DNA from: an uncultured Lachnospiraceae bacterium
Lineage (GTDB): Bacteria > Bacillota > Clostridia > Lachnospirales > Lachnospiraceae
Direction: 5' to 3'
DNA length: 64,000 nt
Assembly: GCA_910588865.1 (NCBI GenBank)
Contig: CAJUSJ010000007.1
Coordinates: 9,746 to 73,745, forward strand
The notes beneath the pieces were generated by a model, which saw only the letters and a program-made list of their open reading frames with translations, had not been told where the DNA came from and ran no database searches. Shown here piece after piece: positions 15,818-24,425 of the stretch. Positions within the stretch are counted from its first letter, which is position 1. Each line of letters begins with the position of its first letter. A program made the translations under genes and the position numbers.

Positions 15818-17341
15818 TTATTCGTCAAATGAAACGTCATTCTCCAGATCCGCTCCATTGGAGGCGATCAGTTTCTTATAATAATAAAAGGATTTCTTTT
15901 TGTTCCTCTTCTTGCTCCCGTTGCCGTAATCATCTTGGTCCACATAGATCATGCCATAGCGCTTGGTCATCTCGGAGGTGCCGGAGGATACCAGGTCGAT
16001 GGGCCCCCACCAGGCGTAGCCAAACACGTCCACTCCGTCCGCGATGGCTTCCCTCATCTGCTCCACATGGGCTTTCATGTAGTCAATGCGGTAGTCGTCC
16101 TGGATTCTGCCGTTCTCGTCGAAATGGTCCACTGCTCCCAGGCCGTTTTCTGAGATAAAGATGGGCTTGTGATACCGGTCATAGATCCGGTTTAAGGTGA
16201 CGCGGAAACCGATGGGGTCAATGGTCCAGCCCCATTCGGACTTGGGCAGGTGAGGATTTTTGATGTCAGACACAAGGCGTCCTGTAGGCTGGGGAACCGG
16301 CGAGCCTTTGTACCGCATGATGTAGGTCATATAGTAGCTGATGGTGATAAAATCCACAGCTCCCTCTTTCAGGATCTTCTCATCATCCGGCCCCATATCA
16401 ATATTGATGTCATTTTCATCAAAGAACCGCCGCATATAGTAAGGATACTCCCCGTTGGCCTGCACGTCGGTAAAGAACCAGTTGAAATGGTCCTCAAACA
16501 TCACCTGGAGCTGGTCTTCCGGCTTGGAACTCTCCGCGTAATTTTCCAGGCGGCACAGCATGTTGCCCATCTTGGCTTCAGGGTCGATCTCATGGAGCTT
16601 TTTCACTGCCAGAGCGCTGGCGATGAACTGGTTGTGGACTGCCTGGAATTTCAGCTGCCAGTTTCCCAGATAGGGGTTGCGGCTGTTGGGCTCCGGGGCT
16701 CCGTCCATGATGACGCCGCTGCTGGTGAAGGGGTTGGACAATACATTGTTGATCTCATTGAAGGTCAGCCAGTATTTCACTTTCCCCTTGTACCGCCTCA
16801 TGACTGTCTCCGCATAGCGCACGAAGGCATCTGTGGTGTGGCGGCTCGCGAAGCCATTGTAGGTTTCTGCCAGATGAAGGGGAGTATCAAAGTGAGACAG
16901 TGTCACCAGAGGCTCAATCCCGTACTTGTGCAGCTCATCAAAGACTCTGTCATAGAAGCTAAGTCCCTCCTCGTTGGGTTCGGCATCGTCGCCGTTGGGG
17001 AAGATTCTGGACCAGGAGATGCTCATCCGAAAGACTTTAAACCCCATCTCAGCAAACAGCTTGATATCCTCTTTGTATGTATGATAAAAATCAATGCCTC
17101 TTCTCTTGGGAAGCTCCCAGTTCTCCGGGTGCAGCTTCATGTCCTCTACCATCTCCCTGGAGGCGGCGTTGTGGGGAACGTGAACATCAAAAGGCCCCTC
17201 AGTGTCCCGTATCTCCTTGGTGATCAGCCTTGCGAAGTCAGATGTGGCTGGTCCCCTTCCGCCTTCATCCCAGGCCCCCTCGATCTGATTGGCGGCGGTA
17301 GAACCGCCCCACAGAAAATGTTCAGGAAATGTCTTTGTCAT
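15818..17341 (-). CDS. Glycoside hydrolase family 1, 6-phospho-beta-glucosidase
   Basis: This 507-residue GH1 enzyme has the acid/base Glu196 in LTFNEINN and the nucleophile Glu398 in FISENGLG. The SxxxxxxKRYG pattern near the C-terminus (SSGTSEMTKRYG) is the phosphate-binding signature of 6-phospho-glycosidases, so it hydrolyses the phosphorylated disaccharide delivered by the PTS. AGGAGG lies 9 nt upstream of the ATG. It is the last gene of the cellobiose-type PTS operon, 17 nt after the IIA gene. Confidence 0.92.
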   Translation of the reverse strand: MTKTFPEHFLWGGSTAANQIEGAWDEGGRGPATSDFARLITKEIRDTEGPFDVHVPHNAASREMVEDMKLHPENWELPKRRGIDFYHTYKEDIKLFAEMGFKVFRMSISWSRIFPNGDDAEPNEEGLSFYDRVFDELHKYGIEPLVTLSHFDTPLHLAETYNGFASRHTTDAFVRYAETVMRRYKGKVKYWLTFNEINNVLSNPFTSSGVIMDGAPEPNSRNPYLGNWQLKFQAVHNQFIASALAVKKLHEIDPEAKMGNMLCRLENYAESSKPEDQLQVMFEDHFNWFFTDVQANGEYPYYMRRFFDENDINIDMGPDDEKILKEGAVDFITISYYMTYIMRYKGSPVPQPTGRLVSDIKNPHLPKSEWGWTIDPIGFRVTLNRIYDRYHKPIFISENGLGAVDHFDENGRIQDDYRIDYMKAHVEQMREAIADGVDVFGYAWWGPIDLVSSGTSEMTKRYGMIYVDQDDYGNGSKKRNKKKSFYYYKKLIASNGADLENDVSFDE

Positions 17342-17358
17342 ATGATCTATCCTCCTAT

Positions 17359-17679
17359 TTATTTCTGCCGCTCCATAAGCGTCTTTACAATGGGAAGCAG
17401 CTTTTTCGTCATTCGAAGCTCCGTGTTGACGGTCATAATCGTATCCTGGGCATGGATAAACAGCAGCGAATACTCCATGTTCTCCCCGGCAACCTGGCTC
17501 TGGATCACTTCTGTCTGGGCATTGTGAGCCTTGACAATAAGTTCCTCCGCCTCCTTCAGCAGCGACTCTGCCTTGTCAAGCTCCATGGCAGCCATAGCCG
17601 CCAGTGCCTCGTCAATTTTCATCCGTCCGTCTCCCGCGTTCATCACAACCTCGATTGCCACAGCATTAATATCTTTCAT
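17359..17679 (-). CDS. PTS lactose/cellobiose-family EIIA
   Basis: This 106-residue helical phosphocarrier has the phospho-His at 76 in LFIHAQDTIMT, the lactose/cellobiose EIIA signature. It passes phosphate from HPr to the EIIB encoded further upstream. It lies between the IIC gene (49 nt) and the glucosidase gene (17 nt) in one operon. Confidence 0.93.
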   Translation of the reverse strand: MKDINAVAIEVVMNAGDGRMKIDEALAAMAAMELDKAESLLKEAEELIVKAHNAQTEVIQSQVAGENMEYSLLFIHAQDTIMTVNTELRMTKKLLPIVKTLMERQK

Positions 17680-17728
17680 AATCTTGATTCCTCTCTCCGC
17701 AATATTTTAACAGCCTATAATCCGCAAG

Positions 17729-18997
17729 TTACGCGTTGGCCTTCGCTGCCGCTTTGGCGGCCTTTGCCGCGGCCCGCTCTTCCTCTCTCTTAAGCTCCGC
17801 CTTGTCCGCCGCCTTAAAGAAGGGGTACCAGATCAGGGCGGCGATGACAAAGTTGATGCAGACCAGAAGTACATTGCGGACATCTCCGCCGGACATGAAG
17901 AACGCGGAAACCGCGTTGGGCGCGAAATTCATGTCAAAATTCACATAGTTTATGGTGCCCCAGCCCATGGCGAACCAGAGATAAGAGAAGCCCGGCAGGA
18001 TGATAGCGATAAGAACCGTGGGAATCAGCATAAACGGATTGCCCACCACCGCGCCGTACTGCAGAGGTTCATTGATGTTGAACACAGAGGGAACCAGAGT
18101 GGCCTTGCCCAGAAGGCGGTACTTTTTCGACTTGGCCCTGAGCATGTACAGGGCAAGAGGCAAGGTAGCGCCCTGTCCGCCGATGTGATGGTAACGGCTG
18201 AAACCATATGCGTAGATATTCTTTGGAGCCATGCCTGCTGCCACCAGGGAGGCGTTCTCCGCTATGGCTGCCTGGGTGATGCTTCGCGTCACGGGAGTGA
18301 ACACCCAGCCGGACACACCGAAGAAGTAGAAAATGTTCTGCAAAAATACGATGAGCACCACGCCTGGAGCGCTCTGGGCAAAGCCGGTTACAGGTTTCAT
18401 GATGATCTGCACCATGGTGAACACATCGATCTTCAGCGCATAGGTGAATACATACCCCACAGTCAGGCTCAAGATAATGGCGATAATATTGTCAAACCAG
18501 TTCTTGATAAAATCAGGCAGCACGCTGTCCTCGCTGAAGAAGGAGAACTTGTTCATGGCCTTGTACACAGCAGACACCAGAATGCCGACCACCATGGCGG
18601 TGAACATGCCGCCCGCGCCGAACTTGGACATGGTTACCAGGGAGCCGCCATCCACGGTCTCGAAGTTCATGCACATCATGAAGGTGCCGATTCCGGTAAA
18701 TCCCGCGATCATGGCGCGGTCTTTCTTGCCAATCTTGTTCATGCAGTTGTAGGGTATTATGTAAGCCACAAACAAACCGATGAGGCCAAAGGAAAATGTG
18801 CTGATGGGGGAGATATCCGGCAAAACCGGAACAAACTGCCTCAAAATCGCCCACAGGGACGGGATGGTGCTGACCATGGAAAATGGCACTATGTAAAGGA
18901 TTGCGTCAGCCACAATGCTGAACCAGAAATTTTTTGTAATCTTGTTAACCACGGGGACCAGATTCTTTTCGATCCACGCCTGAATTTTATTCATCAT
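17729..18997 (-). CDS. PTS cellobiose-family EIIC permease
   Basis: The membrane permease (422 residues from the chosen start) has about ten hydrophobic spans and the EIIC-Lac family segments PLALYMLRAKSKKYR and FNINEPLQYGAVVGNPFML. The NEP motif belongs to the sugar site. The ATG at 18997 is used because AGGAGAAA precedes it; eight upstream codons in frame include that ribosome site. The C-terminus is a charged Ala/Lys/Glu tail. The likely substrate is cellobiose or a related beta-glucoside, judged from the IIA, IIB and GH1 neighbours. Confidence 0.92.
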   Translation of the reverse strand: MMNKIQAWIEKNLVPVVNKITKNFWFSIVADAILYIVPFSMVSTIPSLWAILRQFVPVLPDISPISTFSFGLIGLFVAYIIPYNCMNKIGKKDRAMIAGFTGIGTFMMCMNFETVDGGSLVTMSKFGAGGMFTAMVVGILVSAVYKAMNKFSFFSEDSVLPDFIKNWFDNIIAIILSLTVGYVFTYALKIDVFTMVQIIMKPVTGFAQSAPGVVLIVFLQNIFYFFGVSGWVFTPVTRSITQAAIAENASLVAAGMAPKNIYAYGFSRYHHIGGQGATLPLALYMLRAKSKKYRLLGKATLVPSVFNINEPLQYGAVVGNPFMLIPTVLIAIILPGFSYLWFAMGWGTINYVNFDMNFAPNAVSAFFMSGGDVRNVLLVCINFVIAALIWYPFFKAADKAELKREEERAAAKAAKAAAKANA

Positions 18998-19065
18998 AAC
19001 TTTTTCTCCTAGTATAATCATAACGCCGCTGTCTCAGAGGATGGGGCCGCTGTTGAAAGCTGCCG

Positions 19066-19377
19066 CTATTCTTCATTGTAAAAATCCAGGGCGGACTCCA
19101 GAATGCTCTCGCCGTCCAAGGCGGCATAATCGTCTGGGTCGATGGAAGTTACCTTTACATTGTGACTTTTGAGCATCTGCTGGTATTCCGGCACCTCCGC
19201 TGAAAAGTGGGGTCCCAAAAGCAGCACGTCAATTTTGTCCGCGTATTCCGACACCTGGGACTTGCTCACCGCGTGGATGGTGACATCCAGGTTTTTTGCC
19301 TTTGCCGCCTTTCTCATGTTGGCCGCCATAAACCCGGTGGAAGCTCCGATACCGCATGCAAGTAAAATTTTGATCAT
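19066..19377 (-). CDS. PTS cellobiose-family EIIB
   Basis: The 103-residue protein begins MIKILLACGIGASTGFMA, with the phosphorylated Cys at residue 8 followed by the EIIB-Lac phosphate loop. It takes phosphate from EIIA and gives it to the sugar at EIIC. It is the first structural gene of the PTS operon, downstream of a separate promoter region. Confidence 0.93.
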   Translation of the reverse strand: MIKILLACGIGASTGFMAANMRKAAKAKNLDVTIHAVSKSQVSEYADKIDVLLLGPHFSAEVPEYQQMLKSHNVKVTSIDPDDYAALDGESILESALDFYNEE

Positions 19378-19470
19378 AAACCAATTCCCCTTTCTACTTT
19401 TTGTATAGTTTTTTGTTTCTTATACCCATAGTTTAGGATATTATCCATGATTAATAAAACAGAATTCTTT

Positions 19471-19510
19471 CCGTCCAGGCGGCAATATAAACAGATTGCC
19501 GCCTTCACGG
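19471..19510 (-). promoter_or_regulatory. Palindromic control region of the PTS operon
   Basis: AGGCGGCAAT (19477-19486) and ATTGCCGCCT (19495-19504) form a perfect 10-bp inverted repeat with an 8-nt centre, and CCGT/ACGG extend it outside. It lies about 100 bp upstream of the EIIB start, so it is a plausible activator site for the LicR-type regulator encoded upstream. A BglG-style RNA antiterminator is less likely because no T-tract follows. Confidence 0.45.
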
Positions 19511-19599
19511 AAAAATGCTTATAATATTGCCGCGTCGCGCGGGGACAGCATACCAGAGCTTCGGCCCTGCTGTGAGTGTTCTTGGTTTTACGCGGCAAA

Positions 19600-19646
19600 A
19601 ATCCACAGCGCCCGTCATCTTCTCTACCGAAACGGCGCTGTGGATT
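19600..19646 (-). terminator. Intrinsic terminator of the LicR-type gene
   Basis: AATCCACAGCGCC (19600-19612) and GGCGCTGTGGATT (19634-19646) form a perfect 13-bp stem with a 21-nt loop. On the minus strand it is followed by TTT, extending the stem end into a T5 run. It separates the regulator transcript from the PTS operon. Confidence 0.75.
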
Positions 19647-19663
19647 CATAATCGCGGATGCAA

Positions 19664-21556
19664 TCAGGTGATCCGTCTGCAGAAGTCTTCAAATGTACTT
19701 GTCTTTAATAGTTCGATTGTACGGTTCGTGGAGTTAAACAGGTCCACCACCAGGTCAAAGGCAGGCGTAAAGTATTTCATCTCCTGCCTGGCGATTCCCA
19801 CCAGAAGAATAAAGTGGACGTTTTTTCTTCCCCATGGGATGGGCATATTATTGTGGACCACACAGATAAATGACCTCTCCGCGTTCTGGCTGATAGCGTG
19901 GGGCATGGCCAGAACATCGGTAAACGCTGTGCTGGAGACCGACTCCCGCAGCACCACATCCTGGATAAACCCCTCCTTAATATATCCCCGCTCCATGCAC
20001 CGCTGTCCCATAAATCTTATGTATGCCTCCTCATCTTCAAGGACAAGGTTTCTGAAATACAGCTCTTTGTGGAACAGGCTCTGGAAAAATGTCTTGGTAT
20101 GTTCCAGCCTTTTTTCTTCCTCAATATGGTCCAGTTTCTCCCGGATGTCATCCATATTTTTTCTAGTTAAAATAGGGTTCACCTGGACGATGCGTCTTCC
20201 ATCACTCTCCACTGGAAGCGTGGTAATCACCAGATCGCTGACCGTAGCGTGTTGGAGAAAACAGCTGATGGAGAGCACATTCCTGATCAGAAGACGGTCC
20301 TTAAAGGTCTCGCTGATATCGCTGACCAGCTTTTTCGAATAGGAGTGATAAGACTCCACCACAATCGTGCAGGTGACAAATTCTTTGTGCTGTTTACTGC
20401 TTTCCAGATAAGCACCGAAATGAAAGGCGATAAAGGCGATTTCATCCTCATTGAAAGTCACCTGATAGATATGGTCGAAATTGTGGGCAAAAAACACCGC
20501 CATGTCATAGACTGGGGCGTAATCTTTTTTCAGCTGCGGTCCCACCGGGTTGGGAATCCCCATCTGGTAAGCGCACCGCTGGTAGGCATAGTAGACATGA
20601 AGGACAAACTGCATGATAAAATCATTGTCAAATTCCGGGATGCAGTACCGTTCAGACACAAGGGATAGAACAGAAGTCACATTGCTGATAAATTCATGGC
20701 TGATGACACCGCGGATATCCACGGTCTCGTGTTCCGCCGACAGGGCGATGAGGATCAGAATCTGCTGATAGTCTCTCTCAGGAATCAGAATTCCGTGGTT
20801 ATCCATAAAGTTGGCGGAGATCATATCAGCCAGAGCTTTAATTTCCTCCCTGTCGTAGAGGGATTCCAAAAGTCCGTCAGTGGAGACGTGGTTCTCTTGC
20901 TCCTCCAGGCGGTCTCCGGACTGAAGCCGGATCAGGATCACCAGGATATGGACCATCAGATTGTTCAGGGAGTAGTCATTAAGGTAAATCTGCGCTTTCT
21001 GAAAAATCGGATACAGCTCCTGCATGATTCCGTCGATATCCTGCTGGGGAAACAGCTGAAGAAGGGACTCGTCCGTGCTCCAGAAGCTGTAGGAATCGCT
21101 GGTGGCAATATACCCGATGAGCCTGCGTTTATTCCGCTCACTCCCTTTGAGGTAAAACTGATAGTTGCTGGATTCGACGCGAAGTCCATACTCTTTGACC
21201 ATGCTTTTTATTTGGGGAATAATTCCGTTTACCACTGTACTGGCGCTGACAAAAAGCCGGTCTGCCTCGTCGAAGGCATTGATCCCATCCTTGTTGGTAA
21301 GCAGGTCGGACAGCACCTGCCAGGATCGGGCTTTATTTTCAGAAATACCGTTATTTTGGGTGACAGTTCCCTCCTCCAACCGATACCCCTCCCGGGAGGA
21401 AACAATAGATACCTCACCGCTTTTGTTCAACATCTTAATATAATTACGGACTGTCCTCTCGCTGGTGCCCAGCATCCCGGCCAGAATCGCTGCCGGAATA
21501 CTCTTATCTGCCTCCGAAAGAATTCGGAGGAGTTCATTTTGCCTGTTATTTTTCAT
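19664..21556 (-). CDS. LicR/ManR-type PTS-regulated transcription activator
   Basis: The 630-residue protein has, in order, an N-terminal helix-turn-helix (SIPAAILAGMLGTSERTVRN), a second Mga-like HTH region (to about 165), two PTS regulation domains (about 180-290 and 295-400), an EIIB-like domain (about 410-495) and a C-terminal EIIA fructose/mannitol-like domain with the PHAISQN segment. Such regulators are switched by phosphorylation from HPr and the EII proteins, and activate the adjacent PTS operon. AAGGAG precedes the ATG by 9 nt. It is transcribed with the HPr-like gene upstream and closed by its own terminator. Confidence 0.9.
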   Translation of the reverse strand: MKNNRQNELLRILSEADKSIPAAILAGMLGTSERTVRNYIKMLNKSGEVSIVSSREGYRLEEGTVTQNNGISENKARSWQVLSDLLTNKDGINAFDEADRLFVSASTVVNGIIPQIKSMVKEYGLRVESSNYQFYLKGSERNKRRLIGYIATSDSYSFWSTDESLLQLFPQQDIDGIMQELYPIFQKAQIYLNDYSLNNLMVHILVILIRLQSGDRLEEQENHVSTDGLLESLYDREEIKALADMISANFMDNHGILIPERDYQQILILIALSAEHETVDIRGVISHEFISNVTSVLSLVSERYCIPEFDNDFIMQFVLHVYYAYQRCAYQMGIPNPVGPQLKKDYAPVYDMAVFFAHNFDHIYQVTFNEDEIAFIAFHFGAYLESSKQHKEFVTCTIVVESYHSYSKKLVSDISETFKDRLLIRNVLSISCFLQHATVSDLVITTLPVESDGRRIVQVNPILTRKNMDDIREKLDHIEEEKRLEHTKTFFQSLFHKELYFRNLVLEDEEAYIRFMGQRCMERGYIKEGFIQDVVLRESVSSTAFTDVLAMPHAISQNAERSFICVVHNNMPIPWGRKNVHFILLVGIARQEMKYFTPAFDLVVDLFNSTNRTIELLKTSTFEDFCRRIT

Positions 21557-21603
21557 ATGGTGGAACTCCTTATCTTATGCTGGCTGCCATCGGTTTGGGC
21601 CGG

Positions 21604-21861
21604 TCAGAGATTGCGCTCCAGAAACTCTCTTAGAGCTGCCGCGGCTTCATCCTCCTGGTCTCCCTCTGCTTCAAGGATAATCTCCTGGCGGCATTTTATG
21701 CCAAGACCCAGGACACCGAAGAGCTTCTTGGCGTCTGCCCTCCGGCTTCCCTGTATGATAGTAATCCTGCAGGGAAAGGACTGAGCCAGTTTTGTCAAAT
21801 AACCAGCTGGCTGGGCATGCAGGCCCATGTTGTCGGTGATGGTATAGCTGAATGATTTCAT
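21604..21861 (-). CDS. HPr-like phosphocarrier lacking Ser46
   Basis: This 85-residue HPr-fold protein keeps the phospho-acceptor His15 (MGLHAQPAG), but Arg17 is Gln. The regulatory Ser46 position is Lys in AKKLFGVLGLGIK, which aligns without gaps to Bacillus HPr KSIMGVMSLGI. It can therefore in principle carry phosphate for sugar transport, but it cannot be phosphorylated by HPr kinase and so would not serve CcpA repression. GGGAGG lies 7 nt before the start. It is 47 nt upstream of the LicR-type gene and is probably the dedicated carrier of this operon or of its regulator. Confidence 0.9.
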   Translation of the reverse strand: MKSFSYTITDNMGLHAQPAGYLTKLAQSFPCRITIIQGSRRADAKKLFGVLGLGIKCRQEIILEAEGDQEDEAAAALREFLERNL

Positions 21862-21899
21862 TTGGAAACCTCCCTCGTCTAGCCCTCTTTGTGAATTAT

Positions 21900-21927
21900 A
21901 TTATATCATTTCTACGCCTGTTTGCAA
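21900..21927 (-). promoter_or_regulatory. Promoter of the HPr-licR transcript
   Basis: On the minus strand TTGCAA (21927-21922), a 16-bp spacer and TATAAT (21905-21900) form a strong promoter about 40 nt upstream of the HPr-like start. The 135-bp repeat begins 4 bp upstream of the -35. Confidence 0.65.
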
Positions 21928-21930
21928 ATC

Positions 21931-22065
21931 GTTACTGTTCACATGCGTTCACGGCAACTGGCAAAAATCCATGAAAATCGCCCGCGGCCATGGGATTTTT
22001 GCTCTCTGGCCCAGTTTATCATACGGTCAGCGGGGCAAGTGCGCGGACCTACCGGAACAGCAACC
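21931..22065. repeat. 135-bp dispersed repeat, copy A
   Basis: The sequence from GTTACTGTTCAC to GGAACAGCAACC recurs at 36453-36587 with the same length and about ten mismatches by eye. The ends are inverted repeats, and an internal imperfect hairpin (GCAAAAATCC against GGGATTTTTGC) fills the first half. It encodes nothing obvious. It could be a miniature inverted-repeat element or a structured intergenic repeat; it sits between two divergent promoters. Confidence 0.75.
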
Positions 22066-22103
22066 GCAAATCCATTAAACTGAGAGGAATACTATTACAT
22101 CTG

Positions 22104-22132
22104 TTGCAATTGCCTGGGGCCGGTGGTAAGAT
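22104..22132 (+). promoter_or_regulatory. Promoter of lipoprotein gene
   Basis: TTGCAA (22104-22109), a 17-bp spacer ending in TGG, and TAAGAT (22127-22132) form a sigma-A promoter with an extended -10, about 55 nt upstream of the lipoprotein start. Confidence 0.55.
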
Positions 22133-22185
22133 AGACTGCGGCGATTCGAAAAATCGCGGAAGAACAAAAGGGAGGTTCACCAGGC

Positions 22186-23394
22186 GTGAAAAAGAAAAGT
22201 TATATTTTAATGCTGCTTGCCGCGGGGGTAATGGCTGCATGCGGACAGAAACAGGACCAGGGGCAGGAGACAGAACAGAGCCGGGAGGAGGCGAAGGCCC
22301 CGTCTGAGATCGTGATCCAGCTCACCGAGGAAAATCAGGACACAGAAGGTGTTTTGCCTTTGGAAACGGTTCCGGCGGAGGCGCCGACACAGGAGAGGGG
22401 GAATCCGTCTTTTGGCGACGGCAGCATCCCTGACCAGACCTTTGAGGTGGAGCTGAGCGAGTATGACGGAAAGGTTATGTTTGTGCCGTTTGCCCCGTCC
22501 AACGGACGCCCGGACTTTCATATGGAGATCATTCAGAACGGAAATGTTCTCATTGACATACCAGGCTATGTTCCTGAAGGGTTGTCCGGGGAGATTTTCA
22601 CCAGCCTGGATGCGGTGTCGTTTTATGATGTGAATTACGACGGATTTACGGACCTTGTTCTGATCGAGACTTACGGCAATACCAGCTTCGCCGCGGTGTA
22701 CTATGGATTTGATAAACAGGCTGAGGAGGATTACGACCGGCGTTTTTATTCCCAGAGCCAGCTGTCCGAGGCCATAACCCGGGAAGCACCGGCACTGACT
22801 GTCTCTGGAATCAGGGAGCTGATGTCAGGAGGCAAAAGAAACGGGCAGTTTGCCGATTATAGGGAGGCTTATAAGGCAGCGGCCACGCTGTGCCGTCTGG
22901 AGGGAAGCGGCGGGATAAAATATGATCTGATCTATTTTGACCAGGACCAGATTCCCGAACTGGCGGCGGACCTGGCAGGCTATTATACAAGCCTGTATAC
23001 TTATGAGAACGGAAGCGTTCATGTGCTCATGGACAAATGGGGCTATGGGGCCATGGGAAACGCCGGATATGAGTATGCTCCGGGAAAGAACAGCATGAGA
23101 AATTACAATACGGATTATGCGGGAGCTATTTTACATACCACATACCTGACGAAGAACAGCAGCCATGCCCTGGAAACCGTGGCCCGGATTGATTTCTATA
23201 ATTTTGATGATGTAAACCAGAACGGGATTCCCGATGAGGATGAGATGGGCTCCATGGGGCTCTACGGAAAAAGCTATCTCAACGGCAGGGAAGCCACTGA
23301 CGAGGAATGCGGGGCCTGGGATGTGGGCGGTTATGAGTTCATCAGGGGGATTCTGTCCTTTGAGGAGCTGACCGCGAGGCTGCGGAGTACGTGA
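22186..23394 (+). CDS. Secreted lipoprotein with EF-hand-like repeats
   Basis: This 402-residue protein starts at GTG 22186 behind GGAGG. A signal peptide ends in the lipobox MAAC (Cys19), followed by a Gln/Glu-rich spacer to about residue 80. Two Asp-rich loops (DVNYDGFTD near 150 and DDVNQNGIPDEDE near 350) look like calcium-binding or FG-GAP/dockerin-type turns, and FDQDQIPEL is a third, weaker case. It is probably anchored outside the membrane. The function is unknown; such repeats usually signal carbohydrate or surface binding. A strong terminator follows. Confidence 0.78.
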   Translation: MKKKSYILMLLAAGVMAACGQKQDQGQETEQSREEAKAPSEIVIQLTEENQDTEGVLPLETVPAEAPTQERGNPSFGDGSIPDQTFEVELSEYDGKVMFVPFAPSNGRPDFHMEIIQNGNVLIDIPGYVPEGLSGEIFTSLDAVSFYDVNYDGFTDLVLIETYGNTSFAAVYYGFDKQAEEDYDRRFYSQSQLSEAITREAPALTVSGIRELMSGGKRNGQFADYREAYKAAATLCRLEGSGGIKYDLIYFDQDQIPELAADLAGYYTSLYTYENGSVHVLMDKWGYGAMGNAGYEYAPGKNSMRNYNTDYAGAILHTTYLTKNSSHALETVARIDFYNFDDVNQNGIPDEDEMGSMGLYGKSYLNGREATDEECGAWDVGGYEFIRGILSFEELTARLRST

Positions 23395-23431
23395 GATTAA
23401 TATGGAATATGGCTGCCTGTCAGGCGGCAGG

Positions 23432-23467
23432 AAGCACGACTGAACCTGAAAATTCAGCCGTGCTTTT
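23432..23467 (+). terminator. Intrinsic terminator
   Basis: AAGCACG-A-CTGAA pairs with TTCAG-C-CGTGCTT, and a T6 run follows, 38 nt past the lipoprotein stop. It is a textbook Rho-independent terminator. Confidence 0.88.
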
Positions 23468-23470
23468 TTA

Positions 23471-23639
23471 TGTACACGGGGCGGAGAGGAGTATGGCCGC
23501 TAAAGCGGCCCCGCCCCGGCACGGCGAGTAGGGAAAGAGCCTCCCCTACTCGATTGTACACGGGGCGGAAAGGAAATGTGGCCGTTTGCGCGGCCCCGCC
23601 CCGGCACGGCGAGTGGGGGAATGGCTTCCCCTGCTTGAT
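23471..23639. repeat. Two tandem ~84-nt GC-rich structured repeats
   Basis: Unit 1 (23471-23554) and unit 2 (23555-23639) both run from TGTACACGGGGCGG to CGAT or TGAT. Each can fold into two stems: GGGGCGG/CCGCCCC enclosing a GGCCG/CGGCC stem, and GAGTAGGG/CCCTACTC (GAGTGGGG/CCCCTGCTT in unit 2). Several differences keep pairing, which points to selection on structure. A third, 5'-truncated copy lies at 28363-28421. Confidence 0.75.
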
Positions 23640-23732
23640 TTGTGTATAAATTTACAAATCGGTAAAGACTTTGGAGTATGGCCTGGGTTATAATGAGTTA
23701 CACGGATGAACAAACAGGAGGCCGGTGAGAAA

Positions 23733-24425
23733 ATGAAGTATAAGATACTGGTCATTGAGGATGATAGGGATATTTCCAATTTAATCTGCATGAATCTGGA
23801 AACGGCGGGGTATGAGACGGCGGCTGTGTATGACGGAAATGAAGCGGCAAAGCGTGTCAGGGAAGACTCTGATTATGATCTGGCGCTGGTGGATCTGATG
23901 CTGCCGGGGAGGGACGGGTTTTCTCTCATCGGGCCCTTGACAGAGCGCCGGATTCCTGTGCTGTGTCTGACGGCCAGGGGCGATGTGGACAGCAAGGTGC
24001 GGGGACTTAAGATGGGGGCTGAGGATTATATGGTGAAGCCTTTCGAGATCCTGGAACTGCTGGTTCGTGTTGAGAAGATTCTTGGGAGGACGGGGAAGAA
24101 AAATGCCCTCCTCACCTTCCGGCAGCTGAAAGTGGATATGGGGAGCAGAAGGGTCTGGGAGGGAGAGGCGGAGGTGGGTTTAAAGCCCATGGAATTCCGT
24201 CTGCTGACCGTTTTCCTGAAAAACCGCAATATCATGCTGCCTCGGGACCGCCTTCTGGATCTGGTGTGGGGAGAAGATTTTCTAGGGGAGTCCCGGACCG
24301 TGGACGTCCATGTGGCGAAGCTGAGGAAAAAGCTGAAGTCCTGTGAGGCCATTGTCACGGTGCCCAGGGGAGGCTACCTGTTTGAGGATGACCAGGCGGT
24401 GCGGGAGGAGCGAAAAAGGTCATGA
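23733..24425 (+). CDS. OmpR-family response regulator
   Basis: The protein is 230 residues from the ATG at 23733, which has AGGAGG upstream; an earlier in-frame ATG at 23706 has none. The receiver has Asp54 in LVDLMLPG and Lys102 in DYMVKPF, and the C-terminal winged helix contains ESRTVDVHVAKLRKKL and VPRGGYLF. A -10 TATAAT is at 23689-23694 without a good -35, hinting at activator dependence. Its stop overlaps the kinase start as ATGA. Confidence 0.92.
   Translation: MKYKILVIEDDRDISNLICMNLETAGYETAAVYDGNEAAKRVREDSDYDLALVDLMLPGRDGFSLIGPLTERRIPVLCLTARGDVDSKVRGLKMGAEDYMVKPFEILELLVRVEKILGRTGKKNALLTFRQLKVDMGSRRVWEGEAEVGLKPMEFRLLTVFLKNRNIMLPRDRLLDLVWGEDFLGESRTVDVHVAKLRKKLKSCEAIVTVPRGGYLFEDDQAVREERKRS

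Noticed and set aside
19471..19510. BglG-type RNA antiterminator in front of the PTS operon
   Set aside because: The palindrome is not followed by an overlapping terminator, and the regulator is a LicR-type DNA-binding activator with HTH domains rather than a CAT RNA-binding protein.
22186..23394. Lipoprotein as dockerin-type cellulosome component
   Set aside because: The Asp-rich loops are single and dispersed, not the paired 22-residue dockerin repeats, and no cohesin or carbohydrase is linked to it.
23471..23639. Possible CRISPR array from the tandem GC-rich units
   Set aside because: Only two contiguous 84-nt units with no spacers between them; the third copy is 5 kb away and no cas gene is present.
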